From contig DATKAE010000130.1 of assembly GCA_035498405.1 (NCBI GenBank), positions 1 through 64,000 of the forward strand: 64,000 bases of DNA, given 5' to 3'. This document shows, in pieces, positions 1-7,634 of this stretch (the stretch's first letter is position 1; each line of letters starts with the position of its first letter). The notes under the pieces are model-generated. The model was given only the letters and a program-made list of their open reading frames with translations. It was not told where the DNA came from and searched no databases. Both the position numbers and the translations under genes were made by a program. This DNA comes from DATBFU01 sp035498405 (lineage in GTDB: Bacteria; Acidobacteriota; Thermoanaerobaculia; UBA5066; Gp7-AA6).

Positions 1-668
1 TGCCGCCGGGGGTCCACCTCATCTTCCCCTTCACGCGGGTGGTCAAGATGTCGATCCAGATGCAGGAGGTCAAGGAGACCGCCGAGGTCCCCTCCAAGGA
101 AGGACTGATGATGGACCTCGAGGGGTCTCTGCTCTTCCGCCTCGACCCGGAGAGAGCGGCCGATCTCTACAAGACCGTCGGGCGCAACTACCCCGAGGTC
201 GTCGTCTTCCCCCAGATTCGATCGGCGATTCGGGAGGTCACGGCGTCCTACGACGCCAAGGCTCTGTATTCCTCCGAGCGCGAGCAGATCGCCCGGGAGA
301 CATTCGAGCTCTTCAAGAAAATGACGTTGGGACGCGGCATCATCGCGGAGGCCGTGCTGCTGCGCAAGATCGGGCTTCCGCCGGTCGTGGCGAACGCGAT
401 TCAGGAGAAATTGAAGCGCGAGCAGGAAGCCGAGCAGATGAAGTTCGTCCTCCAGAAGGAGCAGCAGGAAGCCGAGCGCAAGCGCATCGAGGCCCAGGGC
501 ATCTCGGACTTCCAGCGCATTGTGGCGCAGGGCATCAGTCCGCAGCTACTCGAGTGGAAGGGAATCGAGGCGACCGAGAAGCTCGCGACGAGCACAAACG
601 CGAAGGTCGTCGTGGTGGGCAATCCCAAGACGGGCTTGCCGATCATCCTGGGCGGCGGCGGAAACTGA
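1..668 (+). CDS. Prohibitin/SPFH (Band 7) family protein, 5'-truncated
   Basis: The reading frame enters from the left edge (first full codon at base 3) and gives 221 residues without the N-terminus. The visible part begins in the Band 7 core (PPGVHLIFPF, then a strand region rich in alternating charged and hydrophobic residues). A helical coiled-coil rich in Glu, Lys, Gln and Arg follows at about residues 130-175 of the fragment, and the tail is Gly-rich (ILGGGGN). This order matches prohibitin-type SPFH proteins, which form membrane-bound ring scaffolds that modulate membrane proteases. The N-terminal membrane anchor lies outside the window. No partner gene is visible upstream; the next gene (mobA) starts about 100 bases later behind its own -10-like box, so it is probably a separate unit. 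Confidence 0.8.
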   Translation, partial: PPGVHLIFPFTRVVKMSIQMQEVKETAEVPSKEGLMMDLEGSLLFRLDPERAADLYKTVGRNYPEVVVFPQIRSAIREVTASYDAKALYSSEREQIARETFELFKKMTLGRGIIAEAVLLRKIGLPPVVANAIQEKLKREQEAEQMKFVLQKEQQEAERKRIEAQGISDFQRIVAQGISPQLLEWKGIEATEKLATSTNAKVVVVGNPKTGLPIILGGGGN

Positions 669-748
669 GAGGGCGGCCCCGGGCGCACGGCGGCTTCCCC
701 GTCGCCAGACCGGCGGTTTCGGGAGAGGGCGTCCTCTGCCCTGGATGC

Positions 749-754
749 TAGCAT
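749..754 (+). promoter_or_regulatory. -10 box for the molybdenum cofactor operon
   Basis: TAGCAT lies 11 bases before the mobA ATG. No Shine-Dalgarno is visible before that ATG and no good -35 lies 17 bases upstream. The transcript would begin about four bases before the start codon. Inferred from position only. Confidence 0.35.
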
Positions 755-765
755 CTCGTTTCGCC

Positions 766-1356
766 ATGAAGGTTTCGATGCCAGCGGCGCTGCTCGTCGG
801 CGGCGCCTCGCAGCGCCTGGGGCGAGACAAGGGGGCCCTGCCCTACGGAGCGGGGACGCTGGCCGAGTTTCAAACGCGCCGCCTGTCCGCGATCTTTTCC
901 GAGGTGTGGCTGGCGGCCAAACACCCGCCCGCGTACGCCTTCGGCCCCGCCCGCGTCCTGCTCGATGACACCGAGGACCGCGCGGCGATCCACGGCCTGC
1001 GCCGGGTCCTCCGGGAGGCGGAGGACCGCGTCTTCGTTTTGGCCGTCGACCTGCCCGCTCTCTCAAACGGCCTCATCGCTGAAATCGCCCGACGAGGTCT
1101 CGCGACGCGATCGGCGGCCCTCTTGCCGCGCGCCGAAGGCCGGCTGCAGCCTCTGGCGGCCGTCTGGCGGCGCGAGGCGCTGACCGAGGCCGACCGCCGC
1201 GTGGCGCACGGCGAGCTCTCGCTCCGCGGCCTTGCCGAAGCGGTCGCGGCAGAGGTCTTCCCGGAAGAAGAGTGGCGAGCGATCGATCCTTCCGGCAATG
1301 CTTTCCTGAACATGAACACTCTCGAGGAATACGCCTTTCTGCGGGAGCGCGCATGA
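766..1356 (+). CDS. mobA: Molybdenum cofactor guanylyltransferase (MobA-like)
   Basis: This 196-residue protein should transfer GMP from GTP to molybdopterin, making the guanine dinucleotide form of the cofactor in the cytoplasm. The N-terminal nucleotide-binding signature LLVGGASQRLGRDKG (residues 9-23) is the MobA/IspD-type GGxSxRxGxDK loop. The AVDLPAL segment near residue 95 matches the metal-binding Asp region that usually reads ACDMP. Length is normal for the family. I chose the ATG at 766 because the signature begins eight residues later and a -10-like box lies just upstream; the open frame extends further upstream but that is GC-rich read-through. The stop overlaps moaC by ATGA, so the two are co-translated. 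A MobB domain is found three genes downstream. Confidence 0.85.
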   Translation: MKVSMPAALLVGGASQRLGRDKGALPYGAGTLAEFQTRRLSAIFSEVWLAAKHPPAYAFGPARVLLDDTEDRAAIHGLRRVLREAEDRVFVLAVDLPALSNGLIAEIARRGLATRSAALLPRAEGRLQPLAAVWRREALTEADRRVAHGELSLRGLAEAVAAEVFPEEEWRAIDPSGNAFLNMNTLEEYAFLRERA

Positions 1357-1949
1357 GCGAGGGGGCGGAGAAATCGGGCAAGCGTCCTCGGCGGCCGCGC
1401 GCGACGCGGCCGATTCGCGGCAGTCAGCTGCACCTGGATCACCGCGGCCGGGCCCGCATGGTGGACGTGGGCGGCAAGGCCGTGACCGCCCGGCGGGCCG
1501 TGGCGCGGGGCCGGGTGAAACTGAACACCGCTGCGTTCCGGGCTCTCTCGGAAGGAAGACTGTCGAAGGGGGATGCCCTCGCGGTCGCGCGGCTGGCGGG
1601 CATCCTGGCGGCAAAGAAGACCTCGGAGATCGTCCCCCTGGCTCATCCCATTGCGCTCGACGCGGTGGTCGTCGATTGTGTGCTCGAGCCCAAGACGCAG
1701 GAGGTCGTCGTCACCGCGACGGCGGCGACCACGGCGAGAACGGGAGTCGAGATGGAGGTCCTGACGGCCGCCGCCGGGGCCTGCCTGGCGCTCTACGACA
1801 TGGCCAAGTCGCTCGACCGCGGGATCGCGATTCGGGAGATCGTTCTCGTGGAAAAGACCGGGGGTCGATCGGGCGCCTACAGGCGTGAGCGGACAGCGGA
1901 CTCGGCGGGGCGGCGCGCCGCTCGACGCCCCTTCCCGGGCAACCGCTAG
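1353..1949 (+). CDS. moaC: Cyclic pyranopterin monophosphate synthase MoaC
   Basis: MoaC converts the 3',8-cyclo-dihydro-GTP made by MoaA into cyclic pyranopterin monophosphate, the first dedicated step of molybdenum cofactor synthesis. The 198 residues carry the family signatures in order: RMVDVGGK (about residue 31), KGDALAVARLAGILAAKKT, PLAHPI with the catalytic His region, GVEMEVLTA and YDMAK, then LVEKTGGRSG. The first 28 residues are basic and low in conservation, longer than usual. The stop comes after an Arg-rich tail that also looks like an extension. The start ATG overlaps the mobA stop. moaA, moaD and moaE are not in the window. Confidence 0.93.
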   Translation: MSEGAEKSGKRPRRPRATRPIRGSQLHLDHRGRARMVDVGGKAVTARRAVARGRVKLNTAAFRALSEGRLSKGDALAVARLAGILAAKKTSEIVPLAHPIALDAVVVDCVLEPKTQEVVVTATAATTARTGVEMEVLTAAAGACLALYDMAKSLDRGIAIREIVLVEKTGGRSGAYRRERTADSAGRRAARRPFPGNR

Positions 1950-1974
1950 TGCGGCCGAGGCCGACTCCTCCATA

Positions 1975-2502
1975 ATGCCGGGCGTGGCAATTCGGGTGGC
2001 AATCATCACGGTCTCCGATGGAGTCGCTGCCGGCGCGCGGGCCGACCAGGGGGGGCCCGCCTGCGAGCAGACTCTTCGCGGCTCCGGTCTGGAGCACCGG
2101 GTCGTCTCCCGGGAGGTCCTCCCGGATGAGCCGAAGCAGATCGCGCGGGCGATCCGGGTGCGCGCCGACGCGGGAGAGACGGACCTGATCCTGTTGACGG
2201 GGGGCACCGGCGTCTCGCCGCGCGACCGCACACCGGAAGGGGTGCGCGAGGCGATCGAGTTCGAGGTTCCGGGGCTGGCCGAGAAGATGCGCTGGGAGAC
2301 GGCGCGGACGCTTCCGGCCGCTTACCTGTCGCGGCAGGTCGTGGGAGTACGCAAGAAAACGCTGGTGGTCGCTCTCCCGGGCTCGCCCAAGGGCGCCACG
2401 GACTGCCTCGCCGCGATTCTGGCCCTCGTTCCCCATGCCATCGCACTGGTCCGCGGGGAACGGCCCGAGCACCCGACCAAGTCCGGCGGGTCGGTTCGGT
2501 GA
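1975..2502 (+). CDS. moaB: MoaB/MogA-type molybdopterin adenylyltransferase
   Basis: The product (175 residues) belongs to the MoaB/MogA family, which adenylylates molybdopterin before metal insertion. The motifs are a first strand ending in ITVSD, LTGGTGVSPRDRTPEG (the molybdopterin/ATP loop with its conserved Asp), and ALPGSPKG near the C-terminus. I chose ATG 1975, 25 bases after the moaC stop; a second possible start is GTG 1984. The last codon overlaps the next gene through GTGA. MogA and MoaB cannot be told apart from sequence alone here. Context places it in a compact cofactor operon. Confidence 0.88.
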   Translation: MPGVAIRVAIITVSDGVAAGARADQGGPACEQTLRGSGLEHRVVSREVLPDEPKQIARAIRVRADAGETDLILLTGGTGVSPRDRTPEGVREAIEFEVPGLAEKMRWETARTLPAAYLSRQVVGVRKKTLVVALPGSPKGATDCLAAILALVPHAIALVRGERPEHPTKSGGSVR

Positions 2503-4175
2503 TCCGAGCGCGCCGCCCGATCACTCCCGGCATCGACGTCCTGCTCGCCGATCCCACTGCCGTCGCGGGGCGACGCCTGGGCCTGATCACCAACCCGTCC
2601 GGAGTGACCGCCGGGGGAATCCCGACCTGGAAGGCGCTCTTCGAGTCGCGCGACATCAGGCTCACGCGTCTCTTCGGACCGGAGCACGGGGTGGATGGCC
2701 GGGCGATCTACATGGAAGCCGTCGAGAGCGCGGTTCATCCCCCGACGGGCCTTCCGGTCGTCTCGCTCTATGGGCGAACGGTAGAGAGCCTGAAGCCGCG
2801 CCCGGAGGATCTCGAGGATCTGGACGCCCTGGTCTTCGACGTGGCGGACGTTGGCGCCCGCTACTACACCTTCGTCTGGACGATGCTGCTCGCGATGGAG
2901 GCCTGCGCGGAGTCGGGCCGGCGTCTGATCCTCTGCGACCGGCCGAACCCGATTGGCGGAGGCGTCGAGGGCGCCCCACAAGACCCGGACACCCTTTCTT
3001 TCGTCGGGCTCCATCCCATCTCGGTGCGGCATGGGATGACCGCGGGGGAGCTCGCGCGGCTGCTGGCGGCGGAGCGCCGGATCGGCGTGGACCTCCACGT
3101 GGTTGCGGCCGCCGGGTGGGCGCGGGACACGCCCTTCGAGGCGACCGGTCTGCCGTGGGTCCCCCCCTCTCCCAACATTCCGACGCCCCAAACGGCTCTC
3201 GTCTATCCGGGCATGTGCCTGCTCGAGGGGACGAACCTCTCGGAAGGGCGGGGCACGACGCGTCCCTTCGAGCTCTTTGGAGCACCCTGGCTCGATGCGA
3301 TCCGCTTCGCCGACGCCTTGAACGCCCGCGGGCTGCCGGGGGTGCGGTTTGTTCCCACGCACTTTCGCCCGATGTTCGACAAGCACGCGGGAACCCGCTG
3401 CGCCGGCGCCCTCCTGCAGGTCACGGATCCGGCCTCCTTTCGCTCTTTCGAGACCGGCCTGCGGGTCGTCGAGACGGCGAGGAGGGAAGCGCCCCGGGAC
3501 TTTCGCTGGCGCGCCGAGCCCTACGAATTCGACGCCCGGCCGGCGATCGATCTGCTGACCGGCTCGACGCGCGCGCGGGAATCAGTCGAGGCAGGCCGTG
3601 ATCTCGGAGCGGAGATCGCGCGGCATGAAGCCGGGGCGCGCGCCTTTCTCTCCCGCCGGGAGCCGTACCTGCTCTATCCGGACCGACGGCCCGCCGCGGT
3701 CGCCTTCGTGGGCGCCCACGATGCGGGGAAGACCTCGCTCGTGGTGGATCTCGTGCCGCGCCTGGCGCGCCGCGGCCTCGTCGTGGGTACCGTGAAGCAC
3801 ACTTCGCGAGACGCCGAAGACGACGTCGAGGGCAAGGACTCGCAGCGCCATGCCGCCTCCGGGGCCCGGGTCGGGGCCTTCGTGACGCCGGCGCGCACGA
3901 CGGCGAGGCGATTCGGCGCGGAGGAGGGGCTCGGCGAGGTGCTGGCTCGCGAATTTGCGGAATGTGACCTGGTCCTCGTGGAGGGCTACAAGGCGCTTCC
4001 CTTGCCGAAGATCGAGGTGACGCGCACGGGCGTCCCGCGAATTCCGATCGAGGGCGTCGCCGCACGCGTGTCCGACCGGCCCGCCGAAGATGACTTGCCA
4101 ACCTGCCGATTCGACGACCCCGAAGGAATCGTGGCAGTCGTCCTCCGCCTGGCCGGCCTGGTCCGCTCCTCGTGA
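2499..4175 (+). CDS. NamZ (DUF1343, GH171-type) fused to MobB
   Basis: This is one uninterrupted 558-codon frame with two unrelated domains. Residues about 8-385 match DUF1343/NamZ, the exo-beta-N-acetylmuramidase family (GH171): FGPEHGVDG, FDVADVGARYYT, CDRPNP, VRHGMT, SPNIPTPQT, EGTNLSEGRGTT. Residues about 398-558 match MobB, the GTP-binding adapter of molybdenum guanine dinucleotide synthesis: P-loop GAHDAGKTS at 405-413, VGTVKHTS, GKDSQRHAASGA and LVEGYKALPLPKIEV. No signal peptide is seen, although many DUF1343 proteins are exported, so the muramidase domain is probably cytoplasmic and may act in muropeptide recycling. Start GTG 2499 overlaps the moaB stop. The MobB half fits the operon; the NamZ half is unexplained by it. 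Confidence 0.88.
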   Translation: MIRARRPITPGIDVLLADPTAVAGRRLGLITNPSGVTAGGIPTWKALFESRDIRLTRLFGPEHGVDGRAIYMEAVESAVHPPTGLPVVSLYGRTVESLKPRPEDLEDLDALVFDVADVGARYYTFVWTMLLAMEACAESGRRLILCDRPNPIGGGVEGAPQDPDTLSFVGLHPISVRHGMTAGELARLLAAERRIGVDLHVVAAAGWARDTPFEATGLPWVPPSPNIPTPQTALVYPGMCLLEGTNLSEGRGTTRPFELFGAPWLDAIRFADALNARGLPGVRFVPTHFRPMFDKHAGTRCAGALLQVTDPASFRSFETGLRVVETARREAPRDFRWRAEPYEFDARPAIDLLTGSTRARESVEAGRDLGAEIARHEAGARAFLSRREPYLLYPDRRPAAVAFVGAHDAGKTSLVVDLVPRLARRGLVVGTVKHTSRDAEDDVEGKDSQRHAASGARVGAFVTPARTTARRFGAEEGLGEVLAREFAECDLVLVEGYKALPLPKIEVTRTGVPRIPIEGVAARVSDRPAEDDLPTCRFDDPEGIVAVVLRLAGLVRSS

Positions 4176-4221
4176 ATCGAACCGGATCCATGTTCTTCGC
4201 TCGCCGGGCGACTCGGGAGTG

Positions 4222-4875
4222 ATGCCGCTGCGCGCCCGGCTCATCGTTTTCGACCTCGACGGCACGCTGATCGACGGCTATGCGGCCATCGGCGACGCGC
4301 TCGCCTACGCGATGACGCGGCTTGGCCTGGCCGCGCCCTCTCCGGGGGAGGTCCGCTCCATGGTCGGCCACGGATTGGAGAGCCTGCTCGAGCAGGCCGC
4401 CGGTCCGGAGCTCGCCCCGGAAGGAGTCCGGCTCTTCCGGACTCGCTATCCGGAGGTAGCGGTGCCCAAGTCCGAGTTGCTTCCGGGGGTTCCGGAGGTG
4501 CTGTCGGTGCTCGAGGCTCGGGGGCACCTTCTGGCTCTGGCGTCCAACAAGCCGCCCGACTTCTCGCGGTTGATCCTGGAGGCCAAGGGTATCGCGCGGT
4601 ATTTCCGTGCGATCGAAGGGCCGGGGCCGTCGACGCCGGCCAAGCCCGATCCGGCGATGCTTCGGCGCGCGATCCGGGAGACGCAGGTTGCCGCCGACCA
4701 GACTCTCGTCGTGGGCGACATGGAGGTGGACTTCGAATTCGCGCGGGCGGCGGGCTGCCGGGTGGTCCTGATCCCGGGCGGCTCGCGATCGAGGGAGGAG
4801 CTCCAAGGCGTGGACGCGGACGGACTGTTGGACAGCATCACGCAACTGCCCGAGTGGCTGCGCGTGAGAAGCTAG
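4222..4875 (+). CDS. gph: HAD-superfamily phosphatase, phosphoglycolate phosphatase-like
   Basis: The 217-residue protein has the four HAD motifs: nucleophile loop VFDLDGTLID (about residues 9-18), ASNKP for motif II, a Lys in KPDPAMLRRA for motif III, and VVGDMEVDFEFA for motif IV. An alpha-helical cap lies between motifs I and II (about residues 20-85), as in the Gph/PGMB subgroup. A 2-phosphoglycolate or sugar-phosphate substrate is likely but not certain. It lies 46 bases after the NamZ-MobB gene and just before serA. Because it precedes 3-phosphoglycerate dehydrogenase, a phosphoserine phosphatase-like role is possible, but the cap type does not prove this. Confidence 0.8.
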   Translation: MPLRARLIVFDLDGTLIDGYAAIGDALAYAMTRLGLAAPSPGEVRSMVGHGLESLLEQAAGPELAPEGVRLFRTRYPEVAVPKSELLPGVPEVLSVLEARGHLLALASNKPPDFSRLILEAKGIARYFRAIEGPGPSTPAKPDPAMLRRAIRETQVAADQTLVVGDMEVDFEFARAAGCRVVLIPGGSRSREELQGVDADGLLDSITQLPEWLRVRS

Positions 4876-4878
4876 AAT
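4873..4878 (+). promoter_or_regulatory. -10 box upstream of serA
   Basis: TAGAAT overlaps the stop codon of the HAD phosphatase gene and lies 25 bases before the serA ATG. The same hexamer is found before several other genes in this window (22631, 35897, 63006). No clear -35 is visible. Confidence 0.35.
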
Positions 4879-4903
4879 GCGCCGTCGTGGGTGACTTCGC
4901 CTT

Positions 4904-6481
4904 ATGAGCCGCATCCTCGTCGCCGAGAAGGTGGCCGAGGCAGGTCTGTCGCGGCTGCGCGAGCACGGCCACGAGGTCGTCGATCTTTCGGGCGCGCCGC
5001 GGGAAAAGCTTCTGGCGGAGCTCTCCGTGGCGGATGCGCTCTTGGTGCGCAGCGCGACGGCGGTCGATGCGGCGCTGCTCGCGGCGGCGCCGCGCCTCCA
5101 GGTGGTCGGCCGGGCGGGAGTCGGAGTCGACAACGTGGACGTCCCCGCCGCGACGGCGCGCGGCGTCCTCGTGATCAACGCCCCGACGGCCAACGTCGTT
5201 TCCGCGGTCGAGCACACGTTCGCGCTGCTGCTGGCCCTGCTGCGCAAGGTCCCGGCCGCGGCGGCCTCGATGGCCGGGGGCCGCTGGGAGAAGTCGAAGT
5301 TCCTGGGCACAGAGCTCGCGGGCAAGACCCTGGGCATCGTCGGTTTCGGCCAGGTGGGCTCCCGGGTCGCCGCGCGGGCCCGGGCGTTCGAGGCCAAGGT
5401 GATCGCACACGACCCGTATCTGCCCGAGGAGCGCGCCCGGGAGCTGGGCGTGCCGCTGGTCGGGCTTCCGGAGCTGCTCGCCGCCGCCGACATCGTGACA
5501 CTGCACGCCACCGCGACCGAGAAGGGCAAGCCCTTGCTCGGCCGCGCCGAGCTCCTCGCGATGAAGAAGGGAGCGATTCTGGTCAACGTCGCGCGGGGAA
5601 GTCTCGTCGACCGGGAGGGGTTGCTCGAGGCCTTGAGGTCCGGGCACTTGGCGGGGGCGGCCCTGGACGTCTTCGATCCGGAGCCGCCGGCGCCCGACGA
5701 CGCCCTCGCGAAACTGCCCAACGTCGTGGCCTCGCCGCACCTGGGCGCTTCGACACGCGAAGCGCAGGAGCGGGTGTCTCTCCAGACCGTCGAGGCTCTC
5801 CTCGAGGCGCTCGCGGGCGCATCCTATGTCCCGGCGGTGAACCTGCCCTTTCGCGGTCCCGCCGATCCGACGGGGGCGGCCGCTTGGATGCGGCTGGCCG
5901 AGCGCACGGCGCACTTTCTCTCGTCGCTTGCCGAGTCGAGATTGGCAGCTGTCGGTGTGGAGACCTGGGGACTGCCCGAGGATCTCCTGCGCCCTGTCGC
6001 GGTCGCCGCGGTGAAGGGGGCCCTCGAGGGGCACTCCCCCGAGACGGTCAACTTTGTCAACGCCCTGCACGTGGCGAAGGAGCGCGGCCTCTCCGTCTCG
6101 GAGACCCGGCACGAGGATCCCGGAAACTACGTCCGCTCGATCCGCGTGGCGGTCTCGGGCGGCGGGCGCACGAGTCGGGCCGACGCCACGCTCTTCTCCG
6201 GCCGCGACGCCCGGGTGGTGGCGGTCGACGAGCTGCCTCTCGAGTTTCGCCCCGAGGGCACCGTCGTGTTCCTGAAGAACCGCGACGTGCCGGGTGTCGT
6301 CGGCAGCGTCGGCACCATCCTCGGGGAGGGAGGGGTCAACATCGCCAACTTCTCACTGGCGCGAGGCAAGGGCCAGAGCGCGGCAGCGGTGATCGCCGTC
6401 GATTCGCCGCCGTCCGCGTCCGTGCTCGAGCGGCTGCGCGCCGCGCCGGCGGTCGAGGAGGTGCGCGTGGTGAGCTGGTGA
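4904..6481 (+). CDS. serA: D-3-phosphoglycerate dehydrogenase
   Basis: SerA oxidises 3-phosphoglycerate with NAD+, the entry step of serine synthesis. The 525-residue length is that of the long (type I) form. The order is substrate-binding domain (1-100), Rossmann NAD domain with GIVGFGQVGSRVA (about residues 142-154) and INAPTANV, the catalytic His in ASPHLGAST, an intervening domain (about 325-450), and a C-terminal ACT domain (FLKNRDVPGVVGSVG) that normally binds serine as feedback inhibitor. The start ATG 4904 gives the conserved first strand RILVAEKV. The stop overlaps ddl by GTGA. Confidence 0.95.
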   Translation: MSRILVAEKVAEAGLSRLREHGHEVVDLSGAPREKLLAELSVADALLVRSATAVDAALLAAAPRLQVVGRAGVGVDNVDVPAATARGVLVINAPTANVVSAVEHTFALLLALLRKVPAAAASMAGGRWEKSKFLGTELAGKTLGIVGFGQVGSRVAARARAFEAKVIAHDPYLPEERARELGVPLVGLPELLAAADIVTLHATATEKGKPLLGRAELLAMKKGAILVNVARGSLVDREGLLEALRSGHLAGAALDVFDPEPPAPDDALAKLPNVVASPHLGASTREAQERVSLQTVEALLEALAGASYVPAVNLPFRGPADPTGAAAWMRLAERTAHFLSSLAESRLAAVGVETWGLPEDLLRPVAVAAVKGALEGHSPETVNFVNALHVAKERGLSVSETRHEDPGNYVRSIRVAVSGGGRTSRADATLFSGRDARVVAVDELPLEFRPEGTVVFLKNRDVPGVVGSVGTILGEGGVNIANFSLARGKGQSAAAVIAVDSPPSASVLERLRAAPAVEEVRVVSW

Positions 6482-7569
6482 GCCGGCTCCGCGTGGTGGT
6501 TCTCTTCGGGGGTCGTTCGGTGGAGCGCGAGGTTTCGCGCATTTCGGCTCGCACCATCGTGAGCGGCCTCGATCCGGCGCGGTACGAGGTCATCCCGCTC
6601 GCCATTGCCGAGAACGGCCGCTTCTTGACGGCCGACGCCTCGGCCGGCCTTCTTTCCTCCGGACCCGCGCCGGAGAAGTACCGGCTCCCCGAGGCGCCGG
6701 CGCCCGGGGCGCAGACGCTGGTGCCGGCGGAAATCGGCCCGGGTCGCGCGGACGTCGTCTTCCCGATCATTCACGGCACGACGGGAGAGGACGGCGCCCT
6801 GCAGGGATTCCTGGAGTTGCTCGACATTCCCTACGTCGGCGCCGGAGTCACGGGATCGGCCATCGGCATGGACAAGGCCGTTTTCAAGGCGCTCGTGCGC
6901 GACGCCGGGATCCCGACTCCGCGCGCGATCGTCGTGTCCCCGGGGGAGAATGAAGCGAAATCGGCGAGAGCGAGGCTCGAGAAGTTCGGCGTCTCCCTCC
7001 CGGTCTTCGTCAAGCCCTCGGTTGGCGGGTCCTCGGTCGGCGTCTCGAAGGTCAAGAGCTGGGAGGCGCTCGGGCCAGCCCTCGAACTCGCGTTCCGGTA
7101 TGACGAGCGCGCGCTCGTCGAGGACGGAATCGACGCGCGGGAGCTCGAGTGCGCGGTGCTCGGCAACAGTGAACCGAGGGCTTCGATCGTGGGGGAGGTC
7201 GTGCCCGGCCGCGAGTTCTACGACTACGAGGACAAGTACGTCGAGGACCGGGCGAAGCTGCTGATCCCGGCGCCCGTGCCGGAGGCAACCGCGCAGGAGG
7301 TCCGGCGCCTGGCGGTCGAGGCCTACCGGCTCTGCGGCATCTCCGGAATGGCGCGCGTCGATTTCTTTCTCGAGCGGGGCAGCAATCGGGTCCTCCTCAA
7401 CGAGGTGAACACGCTGCCCGGCTTCACGGCGATCTCGATGTACCCGAAGTTGTGGGAAGCGTCCGGAGTCCCCTTGCGGGAACTCTTGAACGAGCTCATC
7501 CGACTGGCGCTCGAGCGCCACGAGCGCCGGGGCCGGCTGCAGCACGAGCCGCCGAAGCAGCTCCGGTAG
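6478..7569 (+). CDS. ddl: D-alanine--D-alanine ligase
   Basis: Ddl joins two D-alanines with ATP for peptidoglycan precursor synthesis in the cytoplasm. The 363-residue protein shows the N-terminal VLFGGRSVEREVS loop, HGTTGEDGALQGFLE, the small-loop lysine in PVFVKPSVGGSSVGVSKV, and the metal-binding ATP-grasp end ARVDFF...LLNEVNTLPGFT. The start is GTG 6478 overlapping the serA stop; the open frame upstream of it is a shadow of serA. Length and the long insert near residue 50 fit the DdlA subgroup. Confidence 0.95.
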   Translation: MSRLRVVVLFGGRSVEREVSRISARTIVSGLDPARYEVIPLAIAENGRFLTADASAGLLSSGPAPEKYRLPEAPAPGAQTLVPAEIGPGRADVVFPIIHGTTGEDGALQGFLELLDIPYVGAGVTGSAIGMDKAVFKALVRDAGIPTPRAIVVSPGENEAKSARARLEKFGVSLPVFVKPSVGGSSVGVSKVKSWEALGPALELAFRYDERALVEDGIDARELECAVLGNSEPRASIVGEVVPGREFYDYEDKYVEDRAKLLIPAPVPEATAQEVRRLAVEAYRLCGISGMARVDFFLERGSNRVLLNEVNTLPGFTAISMYPKLWEASGVPLRELLNELIRLALERHERRGRLQHEPPKQLR

Positions 7570-7607
7570 GAGTCGCGGCTTCTCTTTCCCGCGTCGGGGC
7601 GGAGGCT

Positions 7608-7634
7608 AGGGCGGGGGGCAAGCCTCACCGCCCT
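7608..7634. terminator. Possible terminator hairpin between convergent genes
   Basis: AGGGCGG and CCGCCCT form a perfect seven-base stem around a 13-base loop at the junction of ddl (+) and the DUF2330 gene (-), overlapping the stop of the latter. There is no T-run, so this is weak evidence for a terminator. A G-rich tract (7596-7618) overlaps it. Confidence 0.25.
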
